This document shows, in pieces, positions 30,301-46,588 of a stretch of DNA of 64,000 nt. The DNA is from Megachile rotundata (taxonomy: Eukaryota > Arthropoda > Insecta > Hymenoptera > Megachilidae), in the NCBI RefSeq assembly GCF_050947335.1, contig NW_027473318.1, positions 1,426,001 through 1,490,000 on the forward strand, given 5' to 3'. The position numbers were made by a program, and so were the translations under genes. The notes under the pieces are model-generated. The model worked only from the letters and a program-made list of their open reading frames with translations. It made no database searches and was not told the DNA's origin. The first letter of the stretch is position 1, and each line of letters opens with the position of its first letter.

Positions 30301-30982
30301 ATCATAGTCATACAATTACAGTCATACATCACAATCATACAATCACAATCATACAATCGCAATCATACAATTACAATATCCCAAATACAATCTCCCAAAT
30401 ACAATCATACAATCACAATCATACATACACAATCATACAATCACAATCATACAATCGCAATCATACAATCGCAATCATACAATCGCAATCATACAATTAC
30501 AATATCCCAAATACAATCTCCCAAATACAATCATACAATCACAATCATACAATCACAATCATACAATCACAATCATACAATCACAATCATACAATCACAA
30601 TCATACAATCACAATCATACAATCACAATCATACAATCGCAATCATACAATTACAATATCCCAAACACAATCTCCCAAATACAATCTCCCAAATACAATC
30701 TCCCAAATAAAATCATACAATCACAATCATACAATCACAATCATACAATCACAATCATACAATCACAATCATACAATCACAATCATACAATCACAATCAT
30801 ACAATCACAACCATACAATCACAATCATACATTCAAAATCATGCAATCACAATCATACAATCACAATCATGCAATCACAATCATACAATCATAATCATGC
30901 AATCACAATCATACAATCACAATCGTACAATCACAATCGCACAACCACAATCATACAATCGTAATCATACAATCACAATCAT
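27304..30982 (+). repeat. Array B HOR copy 3 (3,679 bp)
   Basis: Lies 4,953 bp from copy 2 at every anchor checked (22,375/27,328; 23,020/27,973; 25,944/30,897; ACTTTC at 26,030/30,983). Only scattered single-base differences were noticed, for example ATCCT at about 27,622 and CACAC for CATAC near 29,860. It includes the extra monomer of copy 2, so it derives from copy 2 rather than copy 1. Confidence 0.87.
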
Positions 30983-33007
30983 ACTTTCACAATCATACAA
31001 TCACAATCGTACAATCACAATCGCACAACCACAATCAGACAATCACATTCCTACAATCACAATCATACAATCACAATCATACAATCACAATCATACAATC
31101 ACAATCATACAATCACAATCATACTTTCACAATCATACTATCACAATCATACAATCACAATCATACAATTACAATCATACTTTCACAATCATACAATCAC
31201 AATCATACAATCACAATCATACAATCACAGTCATACAATCACAATCATACAATCACAATAATACTATCACAATCATACAATCACAATCATACAATCACAA
31301 TCATACAATCGCAATCATACAATTACAATATCCCAAATACAATCTCCCAAATACAATCATACAATCACAATCATACAATCACAATCCTACAATCACAATC
31401 ATACAATCGCAATCATACAATTACAATATCCCAAACACAATCTCCCAAATACAATCTCCGAAATACAATCTCCCAAATAAAATCATACAATCACAATCAT
31501 ACAATCACAATCATACAATCACAATCATACAATCACAATCATACAATCACAATCATACAATCGCAAGCATACAATCACAATCGTACAATCACAATCGTAC
31601 AATCACAATCGCACAACCACAATCAGACAATCACATTCATACAATCACAATCATACAATCACAATCATACAATCACAATCATACAACCACAATCATACAA
31701 TCACAATCATACTTTCACAATCATACTATCACAATCATACAATCACAATCATACAATCACAGTCATACAATAGCAATCATATAATCACAATCATACTATC
31801 ACAATCATACTTTCACCACCATACTATCACAATCATACAATCACAATCATACAATCACAGTCATACAATAACAATCATACAATCACAATCAGACAATCAC
31901 AATCATACAATCACAATCATACAATCACAATCATACAATCACAATCATACAATCACAATCATACTTTCACCATCATACTATCACAATCATACAATCACAA
32001 TCATACAATCACAGTCATACAATAACAATCATATAATCACAATCATACTATCACAATCATATTATCACAATCATACAATCACAATCATACAATCACAATC
32101 ATATAATCACAATCATACAATCACAATCATACAATCACAATCATACAATCACAATCATACAATCACAAACATACAATCACAATCATACAATCATAGTCAT
32201 ACAATTACAATCATACATCACAATCATACAATCACAATCATACAATCGCAATCATACAATTACAATATCCCAAATACAATCTCCCAAATACAATCATACA
32301 ATCACAATCATACATACACAATCATACAATCACAATCATACAATCGCAATCATACAATCGCAATCATACAATTACAATATCCCAAATACAATCTCCCAAT
32401 TACAATCATACAATCACAATCATACAATCACAATCATACAATCAGAATCATACAATCGCAAACATACAATTACAATATCCCAAACACAATCTCCCAAATA
32501 CAATCTCCCAAATACAATCTCCCAAATAAAATCATACAATCACAATCATACAATCACAATCATACAATCACAATCATACAATCGCAATCATACAATCGCA
32601 AGCATACAATCACAATCGTACAATCACAATCGTACAATCACAATCGCACAACCACAATCAGACAATCACATTCATACAATCACAATCATACAATCACAAT
32701 CATACAATCACTATCATACAACCACAATCATACAATCACAATCATACTTTCACAATCATACTATCACAATCATACAATCACAATCATACAATCACAGTCA
32801 TACAATAACAATCATACAATCACAATCATACTATCACAATCATACTTTCACCATCATACTATCACAATCATACAATCACAATCATACAATCACAGTCATA
32901 CAATAACAATCATACAATCACAATCATACAATCACAATCATACAATCACAATCATACAATCACAATCATACTATCACAATCGTACAATCACAATTGTACA
33001 ATCACAA
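30983..33007 (+). repeat. Array B linker 2 and R-S segment
   Basis: The first roughly 0.79 kb copies linker 1 at a lag of 4,953 bp, including the ACAATAGC monomer near 31,768. It then continues into ATAATC, ACTATC and ACTTTCACC monomers instead of the ATAATCAT route taken at 26.83 kb. The remainder follows the R-to-S order seen at 20.1-21.3 kb. A private variant, ACTTTCACCACCAT, lies near 31,810. No gene is present. Confidence 0.7.
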
Positions 33008-34298
33008 TTGCACAACCACAATCAGACAATCGTAATCATACAATCACAATCATACAATCACAATCATACAATCACAATCATACAATCACAATCATACAAT
33101 CACAATCATACTTTCACCATCATACTATCACAATCATACTATCACAATCATACAATCACAATCATACAATCACAGTCATACAATAACAATCATATAATCA
33201 CAATCATACTATCACAATCATACAATCACAATCATACAATCACAATCAAAGAATCACAATCATACAATCCCAATCATACAATCGCAAGCATACAATCACA
33301 ATCATACAATCTCAATCATACAATCACAAACATACAATCACAATCATACAATCACAATCGTACAATCACAATCGTACAATCACAATCGCACAACCACAAT
33401 CAGACAATCACAATCATACAATCACAATCATACAATCACAATCATACAATCACAATCATACAATCACAATCATACAATCACAATCATACAATCACAATCA
33501 TACAATCACAAAAATACAATCATAATCATACAATCACAATCATACAATCGCAATCATACAATCACAATCATACAATCATAATCATGCAATCACAATCATT
33601 CAATAATAATCGTACAATCACAATCGTACAATCACAATCGCACAACCACAATCAGACAATCACACTCATACAATCACAATCATACAATCACAATCATACC
33701 ATCACAATCATACTTTCACAATCATACAATCAGAATCATACAATCACAATCATACAATCACAGTCATACAATCACAATCATACAATCACAATCATACTAT
33801 CACAATCATACAATCACAATCATACAATCACAATCATACTATCACAATCATACAATCACAATCATACAATCACAATCATAAAATCACAATCATACAACCA
33901 CAATCATACAATCGCAATCATACATTCAAAATCATGCAATCACAATCATACAATCACAATCATGCAATCACAATCATACAATCAGAATCATACAATCACA
34001 ATCATTCAATAACAATCGTACAATCACAATCGTACAATCACAATCGCACAACCACAAGCATACGATCACAATCATACAATCTCAATCATACAATCACAAT
34101 CATACAATCATAATCATACAATTACAGTCATACATCACAATCATACAATCACAATCATACAATCGCAATGATACAATCACAATCATATAATCGCAATCAT
34201 ACAATTACAATCTCCCAAATACAATCTCCCAAATACAATCAAACAATCACAATCATACAATCACAATCATACAATCACAATCATACAATCACAATCAT
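33008..34298 (+). repeat. S-U segment carrying a 321-bp deletion
   Basis: Matches 43,435 onward at a lag of 10,427 bp up to 33,347, after which the lag is 10,748 bp. The 321 bp at 43,775-44,095 are therefore absent at 33,347/33,348. The length equals 23 x 14 minus 1, that is 23 monomers including one of 13 bp. From about 33,350 on, the segment also matches 15.36-16.3 kb at a lag of 17,989 bp. The 334-codon frame starting at TTG 33,008 is an artefact. Confidence 0.8.
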
Positions 34299-35784
34299 AC
34301 TATCACAATCGTACAATCACAATCGTACAATCACAATCGCACAACCACAATCAGACAATCACATTCCTACAATCACAAACATACAATCACAATCATACAA
34401 TCACAATCATACAATCACAATCATACAATCACAATCATACTTTCACAATCATACTATCACAATCATACAATCACAATCATACAATCGCAAGCATACAATC
34501 ACAATCATACAATCTCAATCATACAATCACAATCATACAATCACAATCATACAATCATAGTCATACAATTACAATCATACATCACAATCATACAATCACA
34601 ATCATACAATCGCAATCATATAAATACAATATCCCAAATACAATCTCCCAAATACAATCATACAATCACAGTCATACAATCACAATCATACAATCGCAAG
34701 CATACAATCACCATCATACAATCTCAATCATACAATCACAACCATACAATCATAATCATACAATTACAATCATACATCACAATCATACAATCACAATCAT
34801 ACAATCACAATCATACTATCGCAATCATACAATCACAATCATACAATCACAATCATACGATCACAATCATACAATCACAATCATTCAATCACAATCATAC
34901 ATTCAAAATGATGCAATCACAATCATACAATCGCAATCATGCAATCACAATCATACAATCATAATCATGCAATCACAATCATACAATCACAATCGTACAA
35001 TCACAATCATACAATCACAATCATACAATCACAATCATACAATCACAAAAATACAATCATAATCATACAATCACAATCATACAATCGCAATCATACAATC
35101 ACAATCATACAATCATAATCATGCAATCACAATCATACGATCGCAATCATACAATCACAATCGTACCATCACAATCATACAATCACAATCATACAATCAT
35201 AATCATACAATTACAATCATACATCACAATCATACAATCACAATCATACAATCGCAATCATACATTCAAAATCATGCAATCCCAATCATACAATCACAAT
35301 CATGCAATCACAATCATACAATCAGAATCATACAATCACAATCATTCAATAATAATCGTACAATCACAATCGTACAATCACAATCGCACAACCACAATCA
35401 GACAATCACACTCATACAATCACAATCATACAATCACAATCATACAATCACAATCATACCATCACAATCATACTTTCACAATCATACAATCACAATCATA
35501 CAATCACAATCATACAATCACAATCATACAATCACAATCATACAATCACTATCATACAATCATAATCATACAATCACAATCATACAATCACAATCATACA
35601 ATCACAATCATACAATCACAATCATACAATCGCAAGCATACAATCACAATCATACAATCTCAATCATACAATCACAATCATACAATCATAATCATACAAT
35701 TACAGTCATACATCACAATTATACAATCACGATCATACAATCGCAATCATACAATCACAATCATACAATCGCAATCATACAATT

Positions 35785-35854
35785 ACAATCTCCCAAATAC
35801 AATCTCCCAAATACAATCTCCCAAATACAATCTCCCAAATACAATCTCCCAAAT
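35785..35854 (+). repeat. Five-unit TCCCAAAT cassette
   Basis: Five perfect ACAATCTCCCAAAT monomers. They place five CCC runs at 14-bp spacing, giving five GGG runs on the - strand separated by 11 bases. Confidence 0.93.
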
Positions 35855-36912
35855 ACAATCAAACAATCACAATCATACAATCACAATCATACAATCACAA
35901 TCATACAATCACAATCATACTATCACAATCGTACAATCACAATCGTACAATCACAATCGCACAACCACAATCAGACAATCACTATCATACAATCACAATC
36001 ATACAATCACAATCATACAATCACAATCATACAATCAATATCACATAATCGCATTCATACAATCGCAATCATACAATCACAATCATACAATCGCAATCAT
36101 ACAATCACAGTCATACAATCACAATCATACAATCACAATCATACAATCACAATCATACAATCACAATCATACTTTCACAATCATACTATCACAATCATAC
36201 AATCACAATCATACAATCACAGTCATACAATAACAATCATATAATCACAATCATACTATCACAATCATACTTTCACCATCATACTATCACAATCATACAA
36301 TCACAATCATACAATCACAGTCATACAATAACAATCATACAATCACAATCATACAATTACAATCTTACAATCACAATCATACAATCACAATCATACTATC
36401 ACAATCGTACAATCACAATTGTACAATCACAATCGCACAACCACAATCAGACAATCACAATCATACAATCACAATCATACAATCACAATCATACAATCAC
36501 AATCATACAATCACAATCATACAATCACAATCATACTTTCACCATCATACTATCACAATCATACAATCACAATCATACAATCACAGTCATACAATAACAA
36601 TCATATAATCACAATCATACTATCACAATCATATTATCACAATCATACAATCACAATCATACAATCACAATCATATAATCACAATCATACAATCACAATC
36701 ATACAATCACAATCATACAATCACAATCAAAGAATCACAATCATACAATCCCAATCATACTATCACAATCATACAATCACAATCATACAATCACAATCAT
36801 ACAATTACAATCTCCCAAATACAATCTCCCAAATACAATCACCCAAATACAATCATACAATCACATTCATACAATCATAATCATACAATCACAATCATAC
36901 AATCACAATCAT

Positions 36913-36924
36913 ACAATCAGTCAT
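36913..36924 (+). repeat. 12-bp monomer ACAATCAGTCAT, copy 1
   Basis: A 2-bp deletion from ACAATCACAGTCAT, which is intact at the homologous place in array B (near 19.21, 22.87 and 27.83 kb). It marks array C copies. Confidence 0.92.
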
Positions 36925-39263
36925 ACAATCTCAATCATACAATCTCAATCATACAATCACAATCATACAATCATAATAATACAATTACAATCATACATCA
37001 CAATCATACAATCACAATCATACAATCACAATCATACAATCACAATCATACATTCAAAATCATGCAATCACAATCATACAATCACAATCATTCAATAATA
37101 ATCGTACAATCACAATCGTACAATCACAATCGTACAACCACAATCAGACAATCACACTCATACAATCACAATCATACAATCACAATCATACAATCACAAT
37201 CATACCATCACAATCATACTTTCACAATCATACAATCACAATCATACAATCACAATCATACAATCACAGTCATACAATCACAATCATACAATCACAATAA
37301 TACTATCACAATCATACAATCACAATCATACAATCACAATCATACAATCGCAATCATACAATTACAATATCCCAAATACAATCTCCCAAATACAATCATA
37401 CAATCACAATCATACAATCACAATCATACAATCACAATCATACAATCGCAATCATACAATTACAGTATCCCAAACACAATCTCCCAAATACAATCTCCGA
37501 AATACAATCTCCCAAATAAAATCATACAATCACAATCATACAATCACAATCATACAATCTCAATCATACAATCACAATCATACAATCACAATCATACAAT
37601 CACAATCATACAATCGCAAGCATACAATCACAATCGTACAATCACAATCGTACAATCACAATCGCACAACCACAATCAGACAATCACATTCATACAATCA
37701 CAATCATACAATCACAATCATACAATCACAATCATACAACCACAATCATACAATCACAATCATACTTTCACAATCATACTATCACAATCGTACAATCACA
37801 ATCGTACAATCACAATCGCACAACCACAATCAGACAATCACATTCCTACAATCACAAACATACAATCACAATCATACAATCACAATCATACAATCACAAT
37901 CATACAATCACAATCATACTTTCACAATCATACTATCACAATCATACAATCACAATCATACAATCGCAAGCATACAATCACAATCATACAATCTCAATCA
38001 TACAATCACAATCATACAATCACAATCATACAATCATAGTCATACAATTACAATCATACATCACAATCATACAATCACAATCATACAATCGCAATCATAT
38101 AAATACAATATCCCAAATACAATCTCCCAAATACAATCATACAATCACAGTCATACAATCACAATCATACAATCGCAAGCATACAATCACCATCATACAA
38201 TCTCAATCATACAATCACAACCATACAATCATAATCATACAATTACAATCATACATCACAATCATACAATCACAATCATACAATCACAATCATACTATCG
38301 CAATCATACAATCACAATCATACAATCACAATCATACGATCACAATCATACAATCACAATCATTCAATCACAATCATACATTCAAAATGATGCAATCACA
38401 ATCATACAATCGCAATCATGCAATCACAATCATACAATCATAATCATGCAATCACAATCATACAATCACAATCGTACAATCACAATCATACAATCACAAT
38501 CATACAATCACAATCATACAATCACAAAAATACAATCATAATCATACAATCACAATCATACAATCGCAATCATACAATCACAATCATACAATCATAATCA
38601 TGCAATCACAATCATACGATCGCAATCATACAATCACAATCGTACCATCACAATCATACAATCACAATCATACAATCATAATCATACAATTACAATCATA
38701 CATCACAATCATACAATCACAATCATACAATCGCAATCATACATTCAAAATCATGCAATCCCAATCATACAATCACAATCATGCAATCACAATCATACAA
38801 TCAGAATCATACAATCACAATCATTCAATAATAATCGTACAATCACAATCGTACAATCACAATCGCACAACCACAATCAGACAATCACACTCATACAATC
38901 ACAATCATACAATCACAATCATACAATCACAATCATACCATCACAATCATACTTTCACAATCATACAATCACAATCATACAATCACAATCATACAATCAC
39001 AATCATACAATCACAATCATACAATCACTATCATACAATCATAATCATACAATCACAATCATACAATCACAATCATACAATCACAATCATACAATCACAA
39101 TCATACAATCGCAAGCATACAATCACAATCATACAATCTCAATCATACAATCACAATCATACAATCATAATCATACAATTACAGTCATACATCACAATTA
39201 TACAATCACGATCATACAATCGCAATCATACAATCACAATCATACAATCGCAATCATACAATT

Positions 39264-39333
39264 ACAATCTCCCAAATACAATCTCCCAAATACAATCTCC
39301 CAAATACAATCTCCCAAATACAATCTCCCAAAT
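39264..39333 (+). repeat. Five-unit TCCCAAAT cassette
   Basis: Identical to the cassette at 35,785, exactly 3,479 bp downstream. Confidence 0.93.
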
Positions 39334-40391
39334 ACAATCAAACAATCACAATCATACAATCACAATCATACAATCACAATCATACAATCACAATCATACT
39401 ATCACAATCGTACAATCACAATCGTACAATCACAATCGCACAACCACAATCAGACAATCACTATCATACAATCACAATCATACAATCACAATCATACAAT
39501 CACAATCATACAATCAATATCACATAATCGCATTCATACAATCGCAATCATACAATCACAATCATACAATCGCAATCATACAATCACAGTCATACAATCA
39601 CAATCATACAATCACAATCATACAATCACAATCATACAATCACAATCATACTTTCACAATCATACTATCACAATCATACAATCACAATCATACAATCACA
39701 GTCATACAATAACAATCATATAATCACAATCATACTATCACAATCATACTTTCACCATCATACTATCACAATCATACAATCACAATCATACAATCACAGT
39801 CATACAATAACAATCATACAATCACAATCATACAATTACAATCTTACAATCACAATCATACAATCACAATCATACTATCACAATCGTACAATCACAATTG
39901 TACAATCACAATCGCACAACCACAATCAGACAATCACAATCATACAATCACAATCATACAATCACAATCATACAATCACAATCATACAATCACAATCATA
40001 CAATCACAATCATACTTTCACCATCATACTATCACAATCATACAATCACAATCATACAATCACAGTCATACAATAACAATCATATAATCACAATCATACT
40101 ATCACAATCATATTATCACAATCATACAATCACAATCATACAATCACAATCATATAATCACAATCATACAATCACAATCATACAATCACAATCATACAAT
40201 CACAATCAAAGAATCACAATCATACAATCCCAATCATACTATCACAATCATACAATCACAATCATACAATCACAATCATACAATTACAATCTCCCAAATA
40301 CAATCTCCCAAATACAATCACCCAAATACAATCATACAATCACATTCATACAATCATAATCATACAATCACAATCATACAATCACAATCAT

Positions 40392-40403
40392 ACAATCAGT
40401 CAT
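40392..40403 (+). repeat. 12-bp monomer ACAATCAGTCAT, copy 2
   Basis: Same 2-bp deletion, 3,479 bp after copy 1. Confidence 0.92.
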
Positions 40404-41256
40404 ACAATCTCAATCATACAATCTCAATCATACAATCACAATCATACAATCATAATAATACAATTACAATCATACATCACAATCATACAATCACAATCAT
40501 ACAATCACAATCATACAATCACAATCATACATTCAAAATCATGCAATCACAATCATACAATCACAATCATTCAATAATAATCGTACAATCACAATCGTAC
40601 AATCACAATCGTACAACCACAATCAGACAATCACACTCATACAATCACAATCATACAATCACAATCATACAATCACAATCATACCATCACAATCATACTT
40701 TCACAATCATACAATCACAATCATACAATCACAATCATACAATCACAGTCATACAATCACAATCATACAATCACAATAATACTATCACAATCATACAATC
40801 ACAATCATACAATCACAATCATACAATCGCAATCATACAATTACAATATCCCAAATACAATCTCCCAAATACAATCATACAATCACAATCATACAATCAC
40901 AATCATACAATCACAATCATACAATCGCAATCATACAATTACAGTATCCCAAACACAATCTCCCAAATACAATCTCCGAAATACAATCTCCCAAATAAAA
41001 TCATACAATCACAATCATACAATCACAATCATACAATCTCAATCATACAATCACAATCATACAATCACAATCATACAATCACAATCATACAATCGCAAGC
41101 ATACAATCACAATCGTACAATCACAATCGTACAATCACAATCGCACAACCACAATCAGACAATCACATTCATACAATCACAATCATACAATCACAATCAT
41201 ACAATCACAATCATACAACCACAATCATACAATCACAATCATACTTTCACAATCAT

Positions 41257-44249
41257 ACTATCACAATCATACAATCACAATCATACAATCACAGTCATAC
41301 AATAACAATCATATAATCACAATCATACTATCACAATCATACTTTCACCATCATACTATCACAATCATACAATCACAATCATACAATCACAGTCATACAA
41401 TAACAATCATACAATCACAATCAGACAATCACAATCATACAATCACAATCATACAATCACAATCATACAATCACAATCATACAATCACAATCATACTTTC
41501 ACCATCATACTATCACAATCATACAATCACAATCATACAATCACAGTCATACAATAACAATCATATAATCACAGTCATACTATCACAATCATATTATCAC
41601 AATCATACAATCACAATCATACAATCACAATCATATAATCACAATCATACAATCACAATCATACAATCACAATCATACAATCACAATCATACAATCACAA
41701 ACATACAATCACAATCATACAATCATAGTCATACAATTACAATCATACATCACAATCATACAATCACAATCATACAATCGCAATCATACAATTACAATAT
41801 CCCAAATACAATCTCCCAAATACAATCATACAATCACAATCATACATACACAATCATACAATCACAATCATACAATCGCAATCATACAATCGCAATCATA
41901 CAATTACAATATCCCAAATACAATCTCCCAATTACAATCATACAATCACAATCATACAATCACAATCATACAATCAGAATCATACAATCGCAAACATACA
42001 ATTACAATATCCCAAACACAATCTCCCAAATACAATCTCCCAAATACAATCTCCCAAATACCATCTCCCAAATAAAATCATACAATCACAATCATACAAT
42101 CACAATCATACAATCACAATCATACAATCGCAATCATACAATCGCAAGCATACAATCACAATCGTACAATCACAATCGTACAATCACAATCGCACAACCA
42201 CAATCAGACAATCACATTCATACAATCACAATCATACAATCACAATCATACAATCACAATCATACAACCACAATCATACAATCACAATCATACTTTCACA
42301 ATCATACTATCACAATCATACAATCACAATCATACAATCACAGTCATACAATAACAATCATATAATCACAATCATACTATCACAATCATACTTTCACCAT
42401 CATACTATCACAATCATACAATCACAATCATACAATCACAGTCATACAATAACAATCATATAATCACAATCATACTATCACAATCATATTATCACAATCA
42501 TACAATCACAATCATACAATCACAATCATATAATCACAATCATACAATCACAATCATACAATCACAATCATACAATCACAATCATACAATCACAAACATA
42601 CAATCACAATCATACAATCATAGTCATACAATTACAATCATACATCACAATCATACAATCACAATCATACAATCGCAATCATACAATTACAATATCCCAA
42701 ATACAATCTCCCAAATACAATCATACAATCACAATCATACATACACAATCATACAATCACAATCATACAATCGCAATCATACAATCGCAATCATACAATT
42801 ACAATATCCCAAATACAATCTCCCAATTACAATCATACAATCACAATCATACAATCACAATCATACAATCAGAATCATACAATCGCAAACATACAATTAC
42901 AATATCCCAAACACAATCTCCCAAATACAATCTCCCAAATACAATCTCCCAAATAAAATCATACAATCACAATCATACAATCACAATCATACAATCACAA
43001 TCATACAATCGCAATCATACAATCGCAAGCATACAATCACAATCGTACAATCACAATCGTACAATCACAATCGCACAACCACAATCAGACAATCACATTC
43101 ATACAATCACAATCATACAATCACAATCATACAATCACAATCATACAACCACAATCATACAATCACAATCATACTTTCACAATCATACTATCACAATCAT
43201 ACAATCACAATCATACAATCACAGTCATACAATAACAATCATACAATCACAATCATACTATCACAATCATACTTTCACCATCATACTATCACAATCATAC
43301 AATCACAATCATACAATCACAGTCATACAATAACAATCATACAATCACAATCATACAATCACAATCATACAATCACAATCATACAATCACAATCATACTA
43401 TCACAATCGTACAATCACAATTGTACAATCACAATTGCACAACCACAATCAGACAATCGTAATCATACAATCACAATCATACAATCACAATCATACAATC
43501 ACAATCATACAATCACAATCATACAATCACAATCATACTTTCACCATCATACTATCACAATCATACTATCACAATCATACAATCACAATCATACAATCAC
43601 AGTCATACAATAACAATCATATAATCACAATCATACTATCACAATCATACAATCACAATCATACAATCACAATCAAAGAATCACAATCATACAATCCCAA
43701 TCATACAATCGCAAGCATACAATCACAATCATACAATCTCAATCATACAATCACAAACATACAATCACAATCATACAATCATAGTCATACAATTACAATC
43801 ATACATCACAATCATACAATCACAATCATACAATCGCAATCATACAATTACAATATCCCAAATACAATCTCCCAAATACAATCATACAATCACAATCATA
43901 CAATCACAATCATACAATCACAATCATACAATCACAATCATACTATCACAATCGTACAATCACAATCATACAATCGCAATCATACAATCACAATCATACA
44001 ATCACAATCATACATTCAAAATCATGCAATCACAATCATACAATCACAATCATGCAATCACAATCATACAATCATAATCATGCAATCACAATCATACAAT
44101 CACAATCGTACAATCACAATCGTACAATCACAATCGCACAACCACAATCAGACAATCACAATCATACAATCACAATCATACAATCACAATCATACAATCA
44201 CAATCATACAATCACAATCATACAATCACAATCATACAATCACAATCAT
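41257..44249 (+). repeat. R-S segment with an 895-bp tandem duplication
   Basis: The CAAACAT monomer occurs at 41,698 and 42,593, a lag of 895 bp (64 x 14 minus 1). The lag falls to 881 bp at CGCAAGCAT (42,145 and 43,026) because the first copy has an extra ACCATCTCCCAAAT monomer near 42,060. The segment continues with the CAATTG monomer near 43,417, the CGTAATC monomer and the AAAGAATC cassette. The stretch at 43,775-44,095 is missing from the copy at 33.35 kb. No gene is present. Confidence 0.78.
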
Positions 44250-46588
44250 ACAATCACAAAAATACAATCATAATCATACAATCACAATCATACAATCGCA
44301 ATCATACAATCACAATCATACAATCATAATCATGCAATCACAATCATTCAATAATAATCGTACAATCACAATCGTACAATCACAATCGCACAACCACAAT
44401 CAGACAATCACACTCATACAATCACAATCATACAATCACAATCATACCATCACAATCATACTTTCACAATCATACAATCAGAATCATACAATCACAATCA
44501 TACCATCACAATCATACTTTCACAATCATACAATCAGAATCATACAATCACAATCATACAATCACAGTCATACAATCACAATCATACAATCACAATCATA
44601 CTATCACAATCATACAATCACAATCATACAATCACAATCATACTATCACAATCATACAATCACAATCATACAATCACAATCATAAAATCACAATCATACA
44701 ACCACAATCATACAATCGCAATCATACATTCAAAATCATGCAATCACAATCATACAATCACAATCATGCAATCACAATCATACAATCAGAATCATACAAT
44801 CACAATCATTCAATAACAATCGTACAATCACAATCGTACAATCACAATCGCACAACCACAAGCATACGATCACAATCATACAATCTCAATCATACAATCA
44901 CAATCATACAATCATAATCATACAATTACAGTCATACATCACAATCATACAATCACAATCATACAATCGCAATGATACAATCACAATCATATAATCGCAA
45001 TCATACAATTACAATCTCCCAAATACAATCTCCCAAATACAATCAAACAATCACAATCATACAATCACAATCATACAATCACAATCATACAATCACAATC
45101 ATACTATCACAATCGTACAATCACAATCGTACAATCACAATCGCACAACCACAATCAGACAATCACATTCCTACAATCACAAACATACAATCACAATCAT
45201 ACAATCACAATCATACAATCACAATCATACAATCACAATCATACTTTCACAATCATACTATCACAATCATACAATCACAATCATACAATCGCAAGCATAC
45301 AATCACAATCATACAATCTCAATCATACAATCACAATCATACAATCACAATCATACAATCATAGTCATACAATTACAATCATACATCACAATCATACAAT
45401 CACAATCATACAATCGCAATCATATAAATACAATATCCCAAATACAATCTCCCAAATACAATCATACAATCACAGTCATACAATCACAATCATACAATCG
45501 CAAGCATACAATCACCATCATACAATCTCAATCATACAATCACAACCATACAATCATAATCATACAATTACAATCATACATCACAATCATACAATCACAA
45601 TCATACAATCACAATCATACTATCGCAATCATACAATCACAATCATACAATCACAATCATACGATCACAATCATACAATCACAATCATTCAATCACAATC
45701 ATACATTCAAAATGATGCAATCACAATCATACAATCGCAATCATGCAATCACAATCATACAATCATAATCATGCAATCACAATCATACAATCACAATCGT
45801 ACAATCACAATCATACAATCACAATCATACAATCACAATCATACAATCACAAAAATACAATCATAATCATACAATCACAATCATACAATCGCAATCATAC
45901 AATCACAATCATACAATCATAATCATGCAATCACAATCATACGATCGCAATCATACAATCACAATCGTACCATCACAATCATACAATCACAATCATACAA
46001 TCATAATCATACAATTACAATCATACATCACAATCATACAATCACAATCATACAATCGCAATCATACATTCAAAATCATGCAATCCCAATCATACAATCA
46101 CAATCATGCAATCACAATCATACAATCAGAATCATACAATCACAATCATTCAATAATAATCGTACAATCACAATCGTACAATCACAATCGCACAACCACA
46201 ATCAGACAATCACACTCATACAATCACAATCATACAATCACAATCATACAATCACAATCATACCATCACAATCATACTTTCACAATCATACAATCACAAT
46301 CATACAATCACAATCATACAATCACAATCATACAATCACAATCATACAATCACTATCATACAATCATAATCATACAATCACAATCATACAATCACAATCA
46401 TACAATCACAATCATACAATCACAATCATACAATCGCAAGCATACAATCACAATCATACAATCTCAATCATACAATCACAATCATACAATCATAATCATA
46501 CAATTACAGTCATACATCACAATTATACAATCACGATCATACAATCGCAATCATACAATCACAATCATACAATCGCAATCATACAATT

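Larger units (their letters stand above)
34299..37777 (+). repeat. Array C 3,479-bp tandem duplication, copy 1
   Basis: Starts at ACTATCACAATCGT and holds, in order, the end of U, then P (35,121), Q (36,419) and R (37,062). Every anchor recurs exactly 3,479 bp later: 34,363/37,842, 35,121/38,600, 36,419/39,898 and 37,062/40,541. It contains a five-unit TCCCAAAT cassette and a 12-bp monomer. No base difference between the copies was noticed in the portions compared. Confidence 0.9.
37778..41256 (+). repeat. Array C 3,479-bp tandem duplication, copy 2
   Basis: The left junction, at the ACTATC monomer of 37,778, fuses R-type ACTTTC material to the U-type CGT-CGT-CGC cassette. The right end at 41,256/41,257 continues from the same ACTTTC monomer into normal R sequence. 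That is the expected signature of one unequal exchange between an ACTATCACAATCGT monomer in U and an ACTATCACAATCAT monomer in R, two near-identical 14-mers. Confidence 0.9.
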
